Origin: Corynebacterium frankenforstense DSM 45800
Lineage (GTDB): Bacteria > Actinomycetota > Actinomycetes > Mycobacteriales > Mycobacteriaceae
Direction: 5' to 3'
Assembly (NCBI RefSeq): GCF_001941485.1
Contig: NZ_CP009247.1
Location: 496,001-560,000, forward strand
DNA length: 64,000 nt
Shown here: positions 8,434-17,987 of the stretch, piece after piece
How positions within the stretch are numbered: the stretch's first letter is position 1
How the letters are laid out: every line of letters starts with the position of its first letter
The notes under the pieces: model-generated
Seen by the model: only the letters and a program-made list of their open reading frames with translations
Database searches by the model: none
Told to the model about the DNA's origin: nothing
Position numbers and translations under genes: made by a program

Positions 8434-9225
8434 TTGATCTTCCGGCGTAAGCGAATCCCGGCGAAGACCCCCGGCGAGCTCGACGCGATGGAGGCCGCCG
8501 GCCGCGTGGTCGGCGAGGCTCTTCTCGCCGTGCGCGCCGCGGCCCGTCCCGGGGTGAGCACGAAGGAGCTCGACGCGGTCGCCGAGCAGACCATCCGTGA
8601 CGCGGGCGCCTACCCGACGTTCCTGGGCTACCAGGGCTTCCCGGGCTCCATCTGCGCCTCCGTCAACGACGTCATCGTGCACGGCATCCCGGACGAGGAG
8701 ACCGTGCTCGTCGAGGGCGACCTGGTCAGCATCGACTGCGGCGCCACTCTCGACGGCTGGGTCGGCGACTCGGCCTTCAGCTTCGGCGTCGGCGATCTCG
8801 ATGCGGACTCCCAGGCGCTCAACGAGGCCTGCGAGGAGGTCATGCTCGCCGGTGTTGCCGCCATGGTGCCTGGCGCCCGGCTCTCCGACGTCTCGCACGC
8901 CCTCGAGGTGGCCACCCGCGCCGCCGAGGAGCGTCACGGCCTGGCCTTCGGCATCGTCGACGGCTTCGGCGGCCACGGCATCGGCCACGAGATGCACGAG
9001 GACCCGTACCTGGCCAACGAGGGCCGTGCCGGCCACGGCCCGGTCATCCAGGACGGCACCACCCTGTGCGTCGAGCCCATGCTGACCCTGGGCACGTGGG
9101 ACTCGGAGATCCTCGACGACGACTGGACCGTCATCACCGCCGACGGCACCCGCGCTGCCCACTGGGAGCACACCGTCGCCGCCACGGCCGACGGCCCGCG
9201 GATCCTGACCCCGCGCGCCGAGTGA
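8434..9225 (+). CDS. map: Methionine aminopeptidase, type I
   Basis: Removes the initiator Met from nascent proteins using two metal ions. The 263-residue protein has the five expected ligands: the Asp of [14 protein letters not shown], the next Asp of GDSAF, the His of [12 protein letters not shown], the Glu of CVEPMLTLG and the Glu of HWEHTVAAT. The start is a TTG at 8434, the only in-frame start giving a full-length protein just after the adk stop. It lies in the secY operon; a GC-rich hairpin follows at 9254-9281. Confidence 0.95.
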   Translation: MIFRRKRIPAKTPGELDAMEAAGRVVGEALLAVRAAARPGVSTKELDAVAEQTIRDAGAYPTFLGYQGFPGSICASVNDVIVHGIPDEETVLVEGDLVSIDCGATLDGWVGDSAFSFGVGDLDADSQALNEACEEVMLAGVAAMVPGARLSDVSHALEVATRAAEERHGLAFGIVDGFGGHGIGHEMHEDPYLANEGRAGHGPVIQDGTTLCVEPMLTLGTWDSEILDDDWTVITADGTRAAHWEHTVAATADGPRILTPRAE

Positions 9226-9242
9226 CGCGTCGGGTCCGCCCC

Positions 9243-9257
9243 GCTTTCCGACGCCGC
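9243..9257 (+). repeat. Dispersed 15-bp motif, exact GCTTTCCGACGCCGC copy
   Basis: Intergenic after map. Identical copies are at 21165-21179 (+) and 33484-33498 (-). Confidence 0.7.
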
Positions 9258-9281
9258 CCCGCACCCTCGGGTGTGGGGCGG
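9254..9281 (+). terminator. GC-rich hairpin after map
   Basis: A 13-base inverted repeat (ccgccccgcaccc / gggtgtggggcgg, one G-U pair) beginning inside a copy of the dispersed 15-bp motif (9243-9257). Only two T residues follow, so it is a weak intrinsic terminator at best. Confidence 0.45.
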
Positions 9282-9410
9282 TTCGGCGTCTGCGGGTGGG
9301 CGCCGGCGTGGCCGCCGGCGGGGATCCCGCCGGGAATCTGACGCGGCGACGCCGGGGGAGCGGCGACGCGGCCGTGGGGCGTCGCGCGCGCGGTTGAGTA
9401 GGGGAGACGT

Positions 9411-9416
9411 TATACT
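9411..9416 (+). promoter_or_regulatory. -10 element for a leaderless L,D-transpeptidase mRNA
   Basis: TATACT ends six bases before the ATG at 9423, placing the expected transcription start at the start codon; no Shine-Dalgarno is present. Confidence 0.6.
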
Positions 9417-9422
9417 CGCCGC

Positions 9423-10220
9423 ATGACTTACAAGCCCCGTCACGCCAAGCCGTCGCGCGCCCGTCGCCGCCTCGGCGCCCTGCTCGCCGGGGGCGCGGCC
9501 GCCGCGACTCTCGTGGCCGGCCCGGCGAACGCCAACGCCCAGACCCTCCCCGAGCTCGGTTCCTCCGAGCTCCCGCAGGTCGGCTCCTCCGCCCTGGAGC
9601 TGCCCGCCGACTTCCAGGCCCAGATCGACGACCTCGCCAACCAGGCCCGTGAGCAGGCCTGGGACTCGCGCGTGTGGCTGCACCAGCAGGCCGCCGCGCT
9701 GCCGCCCGAGATGCAGGAGCCGGCCCGTCAGGTCGTCGACCAGGTCGTCGAGGGCCTGTTCCCCGGCCTGATCGCCCAGAAGAACGCCGAGGAGGCCGCC
9801 CGTGTCGCCGCCGCCGAGGCCGCCGCCCGTCCGGCCCCGCCCGCCGCGAACGACGGCGTGGACACCGGTCCCTGCCCGGCGCAGGCCCGCGCGTGCATCG
9901 ACATCGACGGTGGCCGCACCTGGCTGCAGGACGGCGGCCGCGTCTCCTACGGCCCGGTCCCGATGTCCGCCGGCGCCCCCTCGCCGGCCACGGCGACCCC
10001 GAAGGGCACCCACTTCGTCAACCGCAAGGTCAAGGACGAGGTCTCGCACGAGTTCGGCAACGCCCCGATGCCGTACTCGGTGTACTTCACCAACAACGGT
10101 GTGGCCTTCCACCAGGGCAACGTCAACCTGCTCTCGCACGGCTGCATCCACCTCAACCACGACGACGCGGTGACCTACTTCGACCAGCTCCAGGTCGGCG
10201 ACATGGTCTACGTGTACTAG
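9423..10220 (+). CDS. Secreted L,D-transpeptidase (YkuD family)
   Basis: Forms 3-3 cross-links in peptidoglycan, or attaches partners to it, outside the membrane. The 265-residue precursor has a Sec signal peptide (about residues 1-38, basic RARRR then GALLAGGAAAATLVAGPANANA), a helical linker (about 40-135), and a C-terminal YkuD domain. The catalytic block reads AFHQGNVNLLSHGCIHLNHDD: the Cys and the preceding His are present, and the position that is often Arg in HGCxR is His. Translation is probably leaderless from the ATG at 9423. It is a single-gene unit between two hairpins. Confidence 0.9.
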   Translation: MTYKPRHAKPSRARRRLGALLAGGAAAATLVAGPANANAQTLPELGSSELPQVGSSALELPADFQAQIDDLANQAREQAWDSRVWLHQQAAALPPEMQEPARQVVDQVVEGLFPGLIAQKNAEEAARVAAAEAAARPAPPAANDGVDTGPCPAQARACIDIDGGRTWLQDGGRVSYGPVPMSAGAPSPATATPKGTHFVNRKVKDEVSHEFGNAPMPYSVYFTNNGVAFHQGNVNLLSHGCIHLNHDDAVTYFDQLQVGDMVYVY

Positions 10221-10250
10221 ACGCACCACGCCGCCGTGCGCGGCGTCGTC

Positions 10251-10288
10251 AAGCACCCCGGTCCCACGGCCGGGGTGCTTTTGCCTTT
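10251..10288 (+). terminator. Terminator of the L,D-transpeptidase gene
   Basis: A perfect 11-bp stem (aagcaccccgg / ccggggtgctt, eight-base loop) followed by TTGCCTTTTG. A dispersed-motif copy on the minus strand (10240-10254) overlaps its left arm. Confidence 0.85.
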
Positions 10289-10303
10289 TGCCTGGTACGT
10301 CGG

Positions 10304-10309
10304 TAAACT
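10304..10309 (+). promoter_or_regulatory. Candidate -10 element of infA
   Basis: TAAACT at 10304-10309, about 80 nt before the infA start, just after the preceding terminator. No clear -35. Confidence 0.4.
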
Positions 10310-10398
10310 AACCCGACGGCGTGTGCGGCATCCGCGCATGCCTGACTTGCAGTGCAAACGACGAGGGCGGCCACGGGCCGTCCGGGAATGTGGAGGAT

Positions 10399-10617
10399 AT
10401 GGCTAAGGAAGGCGCCATCGAGGTCGAGGGCCGTGTCATCGAGCCCCTGCCGAACGCGATGTTCAAGGTCGAGCTGGACAACGGACACCAGGTTCTCGCG
10501 CACATCAGCGGAAAGATGCGTCAGCACTACATCCGCATCCTCCCCGAGGACCGCGTGGTCATCGAGCTGTCGCCCTATGACCTCAGCCGCGGTCGCATCG
10601 TCTACCGCTACAAGTAG
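10399..10617 (+). CDS. infA: Translation initiation factor IF-1
   Basis: Binds the ribosomal A site during initiation. The 72-residue OB-fold protein [19 protein letters not shown]...[15 protein letters not shown] is a near-perfect family match. The start is the ATG at 10399 after TGGAGGAT; the upstream open frame is spurious. It is normally followed by rpmJ (L36), but the 194-bp gap to rpsM contains no L36 gene. Confidence 0.97.
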   Translation: MAKEGAIEVEGRVIEPLPNAMFKVELDNGHQVLAHISGKMRQHYIRILPEDRVVIELSPYDLSRGRIVYRYK

Positions 10618-10646
10618 GACATTTTCGCCTCCTCTTTTCCCAGGTA

Positions 10647-10673
10647 CCCCGCTCCCGCACGACGGGCGCGGGG
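10647..10673 (+). promoter_or_regulatory. Hairpin in the infA-rpsM gap
   Basis: An 11-base inverted repeat (ccccgctcccg / cgggcgcgggg, one mismatch, five-base loop) without a T-run. It could be a weak terminator for infA or part of the rpsM leader; in many bacteria S4 represses this operon through a leader structure, but that link is inference. Confidence 0.35.
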
Positions 10674-10811
10674 CGCTGCACACCTCCGGCCACGGTGGCT
10701 GGAGCCGCGCGCACCACGGCGTACCTCTCCGGGTAACGGTCCGGACGGGACGCCGGTTGGCGTGGACGGAAGAGGAGCAAACCACCGTAACAACCGGAAA
10801 GGTACTGCCAC

Positions 10812-11180
10812 ATGGCACGTCTAGCCGGCGTCGACCTCCCGCGCAACAAGCGCATGGAGGTCGCGCTCACCTACATCTACGGCATCGGCCCCGCCCGTGC
10901 CGCCAAGCTGCTCGAGGAGACCGGCATCTCTCCCGATCTGCGCACCGACAACCTGACCGACGAGCAGGTCTCCGCCCTCCGCGACGTCATCGAGGCGTCC
11001 TGGAAGGTCGAGGGTGACCTGCGCCGCGAGGTCCAGGCCGACATCCGTCGCAAGATCGAGATCGGTAGCTACCAGGGTCGCCGCCACCGTCGCGGTCTGC
11101 CCGTGCACGGTCAGCGCACCAAGACCAACGCCCGGACCCGCAAGGGCCCGAAGAAGACGATCGCCGGAAAGAAGAAGTAA
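10812..11180 (+). CDS. rpsM: 30S ribosomal protein S13
   Basis: S13 sits in the head of the small subunit and forms bridges to the large subunit. It is 122 residues, starting [26 protein letters not shown] and ending with the basic tail [23 protein letters not shown]. First gene of the alpha operon; ribosome-binding site AACCGGAAAGG. Confidence 0.97.
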   Translation: MARLAGVDLPRNKRMEVALTYIYGIGPARAAKLLEETGISPDLRTDNLTDEQVSALRDVIEASWKVEGDLRREVQADIRRKIEIGSYQGRRHRRGLPVHGQRTKTNARTRKGPKKTIAGKKK

Positions 11181-11183
11181 AAC

Positions 11184-11588
11184 ATGCCTCCGAAGACACG
11201 CTCTGGCGCACGCCGCAGCGGGCGCCGCACTCCGAAGAAGAACGTGGCCGCAGGCCACGCGTACATCAAGTCCACCTTCAACAACACCATCGTGTCCATC
11301 ACGGGCCCGAACGGTGACGTGATCTCCTGGGCCTCCTCCGGCCACGTCGGGTTCAAGGGCTCCCGTAAGTCCACCCCGTTCGCCGCGCAGATGGCCGCCG
11401 AGAACGCCGCCCGCAAGGCGATGGACCACGGCATGAAGAAGGTCGACGTGTTCGTCAAGGGGCCGGGCTCCGGCCGCGAGACCGCCATCCGCTCCCTCCA
11501 GGCCTCCGGCCTCGAGGTCAACTCGATCTCCGACGTGACCCCGCAGCCGCACAACGGCTGCCGTCCGCCGAAGCGTCGCCGCGTCTAA
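11184..11588 (+). CDS. rpsK: 30S ribosomal protein S11
   Basis: S11 forms the platform near the mRNA exit. The 134-residue protein contains [23 protein letters not shown] and ends [20 protein letters not shown], both diagnostic. It starts 3 bp after rpsM. Confidence 0.97.
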   Translation: MPPKTRSGARRSGRRTPKKNVAAGHAYIKSTFNNTIVSITGPNGDVISWASSGHVGFKGSRKSTPFAAQMAAENAARKAMDHGMKKVDVFVKGPGSGRETAIRSLQASGLEVNSISDVTPQPHNGCRPPKRRRV

Positions 11589-11611
11589 GGGAAAGGAAAG
11601 GTTAGGAAGAA

Positions 11612-12217
11612 ATGGCCCGTTACACCGGTCCCGCAACCCGTAAGTCCCGCCGTCTCCGCGTCGACCTCGTCGGCGGAGACCGCTACTTCGAGCGCCGCCC
11701 CTACCCGCCGGGTCAGGCCGGCCGCGCCCGCATCAAGGAGTCCGAGTACCTCCTCCAGCTGCAGGAGAAGCAGAAGGCCCGCTTCACCTACGGCGTCATG
11801 GAGAAGCAGTTCCACCGCTACTACGAGAAGGCCAACCGCCTTCCCGGCAAGACCGGTGACAACCTGCTGATCCTGCTCGAGTCCCGGCTCGACAACGTCA
11901 TCTACCGCGCCGGTCTGGCCCGCACCCGCCGCCAGGCCCGCCAGCTGGTCTCCCACGGCCACTTCACCGTGAACGGCAAGAACACCAACGTTCCGTCGTT
12001 CCAGGTCTCGCAGTACGACATCATCGACGTGCGCGACCGCTCCAAGAAGATGGTCTGGTTCGAGGAGGCCCAGGAGAACCTGAACGACTCCGTCGTCCCG
12101 GCCTGGCTCCAGGTCGTCCCCGACACCCTGCGCATCCTCGTGCACCAGCTGCCCGAGCGCGCCCAGATCGACATCCCGCTGCAGGAGCAGCTCATCGTCG
12201 AGCTCTACTCGAAGTAA
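11612..12217 (+). CDS. rpsD: 30S ribosomal protein S4
   Basis: Primary 16S rRNA-binding protein that nucleates assembly. It is 201 residues, with the S4 RNA-binding domain around residues 91-155 (ESRLDNVIYRAGLARTRRQARQ). It lacks the N-terminal zinc-binding cysteines, so it is the C-minus, zinc-independent form common in actinobacteria. It lies between rpsK and rpoA in the conserved order. Confidence 0.97.
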   Translation: MARYTGPATRKSRRLRVDLVGGDRYFERRPYPPGQAGRARIKESEYLLQLQEKQKARFTYGVMEKQFHRYYEKANRLPGKTGDNLLILLESRLDNVIYRAGLARTRRQARQLVSHGHFTVNGKNTNVPSFQVSQYDIIDVRDRSKKMVWFEEAQENLNDSVVPAWLQVVPDTLRILVHQLPERAQIDIPLQEQLIVELYSK

Positions 12218-12285
12218 TCCTCCGAGTCCCGTCCTCCACCTTTCCACCTACCGGCGTCATATAGCGGGCGCCAAAGGAGAGAATC

Positions 12286-13296
12286 ATGCTCATTTCTCAG
12301 CGACCGTCCCTCACCGAGGAGTACATCGACGAGTCGCGCTCCCGGTTCGTCATCGAGCCGCTGGAGCCCGGCTTCGGCTACACCCTCGGCAACTCGCTGC
12401 GTCGCACCCTGCTGTCGTCCATCCCGGGCGCGGCGGTGACCAGCGTCAAGATCGAGGGTGTGCTCCACGAGTTCACCACCATCGCCGGTGTCAAGGAGGA
12501 CGTCTCGGACGTCATCCTGAACATCAAGTCCATGGTGCTGTCCTCGGACTCCGACGAGCCCGTCGTGATGTACCTGAGCAAGCAGGGCCCGGGCGAGGTC
12601 ACCGCCGGCGACATTGAGCCGCCGGCCGGTGTCGAGATCCACAACCCGGACCTGCACATCGCCTCGCTCAACGAGCAGGGCAGCCTGGACATCGAGTTCG
12701 TGGTCGAGCGCGGCCGCGGCTACGTCCCGGCGGCCCAGACCGCCGGCGAGATCGGCCGTATCCCGGTCGACCAGATCTACTCGCCGGTGCTCAAGGTCAG
12801 CTACAAGGTCGAGGCGACCCGCGTCGAGCAGCGCACCGACTTCGACAAGCTGGTCATCGACGTGGAGACGAAGAACTCCATCACCGCCCGCGACGCCATG
12901 GCGTCCGCCGGCGGCACCCTCGTCGAGCTGTTCGGGCTCGCCCGCGAGCTCAACGAGCAGGCCGAGGGCATCGAGATCGGGCCCTCCCCGCAGGAGTCCG
13001 AGTCGCTGGCCGCCTACAGCATGCCGATCGAGGACCTGAACTTCTCCGTCCGGTCCTACAACTGCCTGAAGCGCCAGGAGATCCACACCGTCGGTGAGCT
13101 CGCCGAGTGCACCGAGTCGGACCTGCTGGACATCCGCAACTTCGGGCAGAAGTCGATCAACGAGGTCAAGATCAAGCTGGCCGGCCTTGGGCTCACGCTC
13201 AAGGACGCGCCGGAGGACTTCGACCCCACGCAGCTGGAGGGCTACGACGCCGAGACCGGTGGATTCGTGGACGACGAGGCCGAGGACGAAGAGTAG
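12286..13296 (+). CDS. rpoA: DNA-directed RNA polymerase subunit alpha
   Basis: Scaffold of RNA polymerase assembly. The 336-residue protein has the N-terminal dimerisation domain ([31 protein letters not shown] near residue 25), a linker around 230-250, and the helix-hairpin-helix C-terminal domain ([24 protein letters not shown]), ending in an acidic tail. It is preceded by CAAAGGAGAG. Confidence 0.97.
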   Translation: MLISQRPSLTEEYIDESRSRFVIEPLEPGFGYTLGNSLRRTLLSSIPGAAVTSVKIEGVLHEFTTIAGVKEDVSDVILNIKSMVLSSDSDEPVVMYLSKQGPGEVTAGDIEPPAGVEIHNPDLHIASLNEQGSLDIEFVVERGRGYVPAAQTAGEIGRIPVDQIYSPVLKVSYKVEATRVEQRTDFDKLVIDVETKNSITARDAMASAGGTLVELFGLARELNEQAEGIEIGPSPQESESLAAYSMPIEDLNFSVRSYNCLKRQEIHTVGELAECTESDLLDIRNFGQKSINEVKIKLAGLGLTLKDAPEDFDPTQLEGYDAETGGFVDDEAEDEE

Positions 13297-13333
13297 AACG
13301 CCCGCTCACCAACTTTCACACGAGGAGTAATCA

Positions 13334-13840
13334 ATGCCTACCCCGAAGAAGGGCGCCCGCCTCGGCGGATCGGCGACCAACCAGCGCAAGGTTCTCGCGA
13401 ACCTCGCCTCGTCGCTGTTCGAGCACGGCGCCATCAAGACCACGGACGCCAAGGCCAAGGCCCTGCGCCCGTACGCCGAGAAGCTGATCACCAAGGCCAA
13501 GGCCGGCACGCTCGCCGACCGCCGCGAGGTCCTGGCCAAGGTCACCAACAAGGCCGTGGTCAAGCACCTCTTCGATGATCTCGCCCCGCAGTTCCAGGGC
13601 CGTGAGGGTGGCTACACCCGCATCATCAAGCTGGAGAACCGCACCGGCGACAACGCGCCGATGTCCCAGATCTCCCTGGTCCTCGAGGAGGTCGCCGGCA
13701 AGGACGCCTCCCGCGCCAACCGCGTGGCCGCCTCGCAGAAGGCCGAGGAGGAGAAGGCCGCCGAGGCCGACGCCGAGGACAAGGCCGACGAGGCCACCGA
13801 GGCTGAGGAGACCGAGGCCGCTGAGGCTGAGGAGAAGTAG
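13334..13840 (+). CDS. rplQ: 50S ribosomal protein L17 with acidic C-terminal extension
   Basis: L17 lies near the polypeptide exit tunnel. Residues 1-120 are a normal L17 ([31 protein letters not shown]). Residues 121-168 form an Ala/Glu-rich acidic tail, seen in many high-GC actinobacterial L17 proteins. It is the last gene of the alpha operon, followed by a terminator. Confidence 0.96.
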   Translation: MPTPKKGARLGGSATNQRKVLANLASSLFEHGAIKTTDAKAKALRPYAEKLITKAKAGTLADRREVLAKVTNKAVVKHLFDDLAPQFQGREGGYTRIIKLENRTGDNAPMSQISLVLEEVAGKDASRANRVAASQKAEEEKAAEADAEDKADEATEAEETEAAEAEEK

Positions 13841-13891
13841 TTCTCCCGTACCGGACTGACCCGGTATGAGCCGGCGCCCACCGGGCGCCCG

Positions 13892-13922
13892 AACCCCGCG
13901 CGTGCACCGCGCGGGGTTTCGT
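13892..13922 (+). terminator. Terminator of the rpsM-rplQ operon
   Basis: A perfect 11-bp stem (aaccccgcgcg / cgcgcggggtt, five-base loop) running into TTTCGTC. A smaller hairpin (ggcgcc...ggcgcc) precedes it at 13872-13889. Confidence 0.8.
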
Positions 13923-14420
13923 CATGTCCGGGGGAGGGGCGCCGCGTCCGCGCGGCGCGGGTACGTCCGGGCACAGCGCACACGGCGTCGGGTGCGCCCG
14001 CGGGAGGGGGCGCCGGCGGTGCGGGGACCGCCGACCGCGCGGCGGGGCGTCGGAAATCGGGACGGGGCCCGGGTGACACGTAGGACGACCGGTGAACGTC
14101 CGTCACCGCAGTTGGTTTCAGGTGTTACCAAATCTTCATTTCCCGGCCCGTAGTGGAGTGTCGGGGGCTCAAGGCATACGCCCGGCGTGATAAATGGGCT
14201 GGCCCCGGGGGCGCGTTTGTCCGCGAAATCGGACCGGGCCGTTCAATTTCCGTTCAATTTCGGCGTCTCGAGGCGTCCTCCGGCCCGCCGTGGGGCGGAC
14301 AGTACGGCGTTGATGTCCATAGCGTGTCGGGCAGGAAGCGGGGTTCGCCCGCAACCTCTCATTTTCAGACGCATCATCGACCGGGCGCCGCGCGACGGCG
14401 CCGAGCGAAAGGAACGAAAA
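13923..14420. other. Gene-free 498-bp region before the PRC/DUF2382 gene
   Basis: No coding potential was recognised. It holds a minus-strand copy of the dispersed motif (14044-14058) and a tandem decamer GTTCAATTTC at 14241 and 14252. The AT-richer stretch at 14110-14150 (GTTTCAGGTGTTACCAAATC) is the most promoter-like part, but I cannot define -35 and -10 elements with confidence. Confidence 0.5.
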
Positions 14421-15341
14421 ATGGCCAACGAGCGCGAGCTCAAGGAGCTCTTCGAGGCGACCGCCTACGACAACACCGGCGACAAGCTCGGCGACATCAA
14501 GGAGATCTTCGTCGACGACGAGACCGGTGCCCCGACCTTCGTCGAGGTGGGCCACGGCCTGTTCGGCATGAGCTCCAGCCTGGTGCCGCTGCGCGGCGCC
14601 AACTTCGAGGGCGACGCCCTGAACCTGGCCTTCTCCAAGGACCGCGTCAAGGACGCCCCGGACCTGGACTCCGACCGCAACCTCACCTCGGAGCAGCAGG
14701 ACGAGCTCTACCGCCACTACGGCGTGCAGGACGCCCCCGGCATCACCGGCGTGGGCTCCGACCGCCGCGAGGCCGCCGCCGGTGAGCGCGAGGTCGCCGG
14801 CGACAAGGCCGGTTACGCCGCCGCGGGCGCGGGCGCCGGTGCCGCCGCCGACGGCAAGCACCACGCCGACGCTGACGTCGACGCCCAGCGTCGCGCCGCC
14901 GCCGACGTCGACGCCGACCGTCGTGCCGCCGCCGACGTCGACGCCCAGCGTCAGGCCGCCGGCAACCAGGACGAGATGATCCGCTCCGAGGAGCGCCTGA
15001 ACGTGGGCAAGGAGCGCGTCGCCTCCGGCGAGGCCCGCCTGCGCAAGTACGTCGTCGAGGACACCGAGCAGGTCGAGGTCCCGGTCACCCGCGAGGAGGT
15101 CCGCGTCGAGCGCACCCCGATCTCCGAGGAGGAGGCCAAGAACCTGACCGGCAACATCGGCGAGGAGGAGGCCTCGGTCACCCTCCACGAGGAGCGCGTG
15201 AACGTCTCCAAGGACACCGTCCCGGTCGAGAAGGTCGCCCTGAACAAGGAGCAGGTCCAGGACACCGAGACCGTCTCCGAGACCGTCCGCAAGGAGCAGT
15301 TCGACACCGAGGGCGTCACCGACCCGAAGGCCGGCAAGTAA
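14421..15341 (+). CDS. PRC-barrel and DUF2382 (YsnF-like) stress protein
   Basis: A 306-residue soluble, highly acidic protein. Residues about 8-85 are a PRC-barrel domain (YDNTGDKLGDIKEIFVDDE...). Residues about 153-182 are three near-identical ten-residue repeats (DVDAQRRAAA type, encoded by a 30-bp period starting at 14874). Residues about 195-306 are a DUF2382 domain (EERLNVGKERVASGEARLRKYVV; VTLHEERVNVSKDTVPVEKVAL). Proteins with this pairing are usually linked to general or desiccation stress; no enzymatic residues are evident. The start is the ATG at 14421 after GAAAGGAA. It separates rplQ from truA, which are commonly adjacent, so it looks like an insertion. Confidence 0.85.
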   Translation: MANERELKELFEATAYDNTGDKLGDIKEIFVDDETGAPTFVEVGHGLFGMSSSLVPLRGANFEGDALNLAFSKDRVKDAPDLDSDRNLTSEQQDELYRHYGVQDAPGITGVGSDRREAAAGEREVAGDKAGYAAAGAGAGAAADGKHHADADVDAQRRAAADVDADRRAAADVDAQRQAAGNQDEMIRSEERLNVGKERVASGEARLRKYVVEDTEQVEVPVTREEVRVERTPISEEEAKNLTGNIGEEEASVTLHEERVNVSKDTVPVEKVALNKEQVQDTETVSETVRKEQFDTEGVTDPKAGK

Positions 15342-15377
15342 GCCCTCAGGCCGACATCCCAGGCCCCGCCTGAACCC

Positions 15378-15414
15378 GACCGCCGCGTCACCCGTCGAGG
15401 GAGGCGCGGCGGTC
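15378..15414 (+). terminator. Hairpin after the DUF2382 gene
   Basis: A perfect 10-bp stem (gaccgccgcg / cgcggcggtc) with a 17-base loop, followed by GTCTGCG. T-poor, so of uncertain strength. A TAGGTT hexamer at 15422-15427 may be the truA -10. Confidence 0.5.
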
Positions 15415-15493
15415 GTCTGCGTAGGTTGGTACCGTTGACGTGTTTCAGCCCAGCGTACGGACGTGAACGCGGAAAGAGAGGCCACGGAACCCG

Positions 15494-16438
15494 ATGAGCC
15501 CGGAGACGGGGAGCACCGACCACGGGGAGAGCGCCGGACACGTCCGGCTGCGCCTCGACATCGCCTACGACGGCACCGACTTCCACGGGTGGGCCAGCCA
15601 GAAGGACCCGCAGATCCGCACGGTGGAGAGCGAGATCACCGACCGGCTCTCGCTGATCTTCCGCGAGCCGGTGACCCTGACCGTCGCCGGGCGCACCGAC
15701 GCCGGGGTGCACGCCTCCGGGCAGGTCGCCCACGTCGACGTGCCGGCCGACGTGCTCGGGCAGCGCTCGATCGCCGGCGACCCGGCCCGCCTGGTGCCGC
15801 GGCTGCTCAAGCTGCTCGAGGCCGACGTCGTCGTGCGAGCCTGCAGCTTCGCCCCGGCCGGCTTCGACGCCCGTTTCTCCGCGCTGCGCCGTCACTACCG
15901 CTACCGCGTGACCACCGCGCCCTCCGGGGCCCTGCCGACCCGGGCGCGCGACACGGCCGTGTGGCCCAAGCCCGTCGAGCTCGACCGGCTCAACGAGGCC
16001 GCCGCCCAGCTGATCGGCCTCAACGACTTCGCGGCCTTCTGCCGGCCCAAGGAGCACGCCACCACCGTGCGCGAGCTGCAGGCCTTCACCTGGCACGACG
16101 TGTCCACCCCGGCCGAACCGCAGCTCTTCGAGGCCCGGGTGAGCGCCGACGCCTTCTGCTGGTCGATGGTGCGCTCGCTGGTCGGCTGCTGTCTGGCGGT
16201 GGGGGAGGGCCGCCGTGAGCCCGAGTTCGCCCGCGCGCTGCTGGCCGAGACCTCCCGCAGCTCCGCCGTGCCGGTCGCCCCGGCCTGCGGGCTCAGCCTC
16301 GTCGGCGTCGACTACCCGGCCCCCGACGAACTCGCCGCCCGTGCCGAGACCACCCGCACCAGGCGCACGGTGCCCGCCCCGCCCGCGCACCCGGGCGGGG
16401 TCGCCGCCGCAGGCGACGGCGACGAGACCGCCCGGTGA
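15494..16438 (+). CDS. truA: tRNA pseudouridine38-40 synthase TruA
   Basis: Isomerises uridines 38-40 in the tRNA anticodon arm. The 314-residue protein has the catalytic Asp in [17 protein letters not shown] (near residue 71), the N-terminal [16 protein letters not shown] and the C-terminal [21 protein letters not shown]. About 35 low-complexity residues trail the domain. In mycobacteria, too, truA borders the ESX-4 locus. Confidence 0.95.
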   Translation: MSPETGSTDHGESAGHVRLRLDIAYDGTDFHGWASQKDPQIRTVESEITDRLSLIFREPVTLTVAGRTDAGVHASGQVAHVDVPADVLGQRSIAGDPARLVPRLLKLLEADVVVRACSFAPAGFDARFSALRRHYRYRVTTAPSGALPTRARDTAVWPKPVELDRLNEAAAQLIGLNDFAAFCRPKEHATTVRELQAFTWHDVSTPAEPQLFEARVSADAFCWSMVRSLVGCCLAVGEGRREPEFARALLAETSRSSAVPVAPACGLSLVGVDYPAPDELAARAETTRTRRTVPAPPAHPGGVAAAGDGDETAR

Positions 16439-16660
16439 GCGTCGCCTGAACCCGGGGCGCGTATTCCGGGGCCCGTTCCCCGGGGTGCGTACCCGGAGGC
16501 CCGCACGTCGTGGCTCGTACCACGGGGTGCGTCCACACACCGCGTTCACCGGGCGCGGCCGCCGGCCCCGCGCTAGGGTGTGCGCCAGAGGCGAGACGGC
16601 CCGGCGCCACGCCGGGCCCGCCCGCCAAGGGGGAGTAACGGGGTTCGACGGGGGAGGACC

Positions 16661-17863
16661 ATGTCGCACAGGCACGACCACTCAGCCGCGCGCGGCGCAT
16701 CCGGCGGCGCACCGGACGGGGCACCCGGGCGCGGGCCGGCGCCGGGACCGGCACCGACGACGCGCGCGCAGGTCTCCGGCCACCGCTTCCTCACCCGCCG
16801 CCTGCGCCACGGCCTCGTCTTCGGCGACATCCGCATGATCCACGACCCGCTGGCCCGACGCCGACGCGCCGGGCTGATCGGCGCGGCGGCCGCAGGCCTG
16901 GTCGCCGCCGGGGCGGGCCTGCTCGCCGTCGTCGACCCCGCCCCGGACCCCGGCGAGGCCGCCGTCCTGCGCGCCGAGTCCGGCGCCCTCTTCGTGCGCG
17001 TCGACGACACCGTGCACCCCGTGGCCAACCTCGCCTCCGCGCGCCTGATCGCCGGCGGCCCCGAGGAGCCCGCCGAGGCCTCCCCGGACGCGCTCGCCGC
17101 CCGCCCGCTCGGCCGGCCGGTCGGCATCCCGGGCGCGCCGGGCACCGTCGCCGAGGAGGCCCCGTCACCCGAGGCGCGCTGGGCCGCGTGCGTCGCCCCC
17201 GACGGTGCGGTCACCGTGGCCCTCACCGTGCCGCGCCCGCTTGCCGACGCCGCGGGGCTCATCGCCCGGCCGCGCGCGGACGGCGCGCGTTCCGGCACCG
17301 TGCGTGACTGGTTGGTCACCGCGGAGGGCCGCCGGGCGCTGCCGGAGGAGGGCACGCCCGAGGGAGACCGGGTGCGCGCCGCCCTCGGCGTCGACCAGGC
17401 CACCCGGGTGTGGCGCCCGCCGACGGAGGTGCTCGCCGCCGCCCCGGAGCTGCCGGAGCTGACCGCCGTCGACCTCGACGCGGCCGGCGCGTCCGGCGCG
17501 GGCGGCGGTGTGGTCGAGCTGGCCGACCCCACGGACGCGGAGGTGTGCACCGGCGGGCCGGACGCCGCGCTGAGCCTGCACGCCGCGCGGCCCTACGGCG
17601 CGGCCGTGGAGCTCCCGGGGGAGGGCACCGCGCAGCGCTTCGCCGGGCCCGGGGCGGGCGCCTTCGCCGTCGACACCGGCCACGGTGTGCAGGTCATCTC
17701 CGACAACGGGGTGCGCCACCGGTTGCCGGACCCGGAGGCGGCCGCCGTGCTCGGCCTGCCCGAGCCGCACCCGGGCTGGTGGCCGGTGCTGCGCCTGCTG
17801 CCGGAGGGCGCGGCGCTCACCGCCGAGGCCGCCCTCGAGGTCGACGCCCCGGCCCGCCCCTGA
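16661..17863 (+). CDS. eccB4: ESX-4 type VII secretion protein EccB
   Basis: Membrane-anchored, mostly extracytoplasmic subunit of the type VII secretion core complex. The 400-residue protein shows the family N-terminus (TTRAQVSGHRFLTRRLRHGLVFGD...HDPL near residues 27-60), one transmembrane helix (about residues 68-90), then the Ala/Pro-rich extracytoplasmic repeat domain. It is shorter than many EccB proteins (around 450-500). The start is the ATG at 16661 after GGGGGAGGA. Naming as the ESX-4 form rests on locus order (truA on one side, the other ESX-4 genes and rplM-rpsI-glmM on the other). A TAGGGT -10-like hexamer lies at 16574-16579. Confidence 0.85.
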   Translation: MSHRHDHSAARGASGGAPDGAPGRGPAPGPAPTTRAQVSGHRFLTRRLRHGLVFGDIRMIHDPLARRRRAGLIGAAAAGLVAAGAGLLAVVDPAPDPGEAAVLRAESGALFVRVDDTVHPVANLASARLIAGGPEEPAEASPDALAARPLGRPVGIPGAPGTVAEEAPSPEARWAACVAPDGAVTVALTVPRPLADAAGLIARPRADGARSGTVRDWLVTAEGRRALPEEGTPEGDRVRAALGVDQATRVWRPPTEVLAAAPELPELTAVDLDAAGASGAGGGVVELADPTDAEVCTGGPDAALSLHAARPYGAAVELPGEGTAQRFAGPGAGAFAVDTGHGVQVISDNGVRHRLPDPEAAAVLGLPEPHPGWWPVLRLLPEGAALTAEAALEVDAPARP

Positions 17864-17974
17864 GCCGCGCTCCCGGACGCGCGCGACCGGCACCCGCGGC
17901 CGGCACCCACGGCGGGCGCGCACGGCGCGCGCCGTCGCGGAACTCTTCGCGGGCGCGCGGCCCGGAACCGGAGT

Positions 17975-17980
17975 TAGGGT
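17975..17980 (+). promoter_or_regulatory. -10 element for leaderless tmsA mRNA
   Basis: TAGGGT ends seven bases before the ATG at 17988; no ribosome-binding site lies between. Confidence 0.55.
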
Positions 17981-17987
17981 GGCGGTC

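Noticed and set aside
10618..10811. Possible rpmJ (L36) gene between infA and rpsM
   Set aside because: No short L36-like peptide with its Cys/His pattern was found in any frame; only a hairpin is present.
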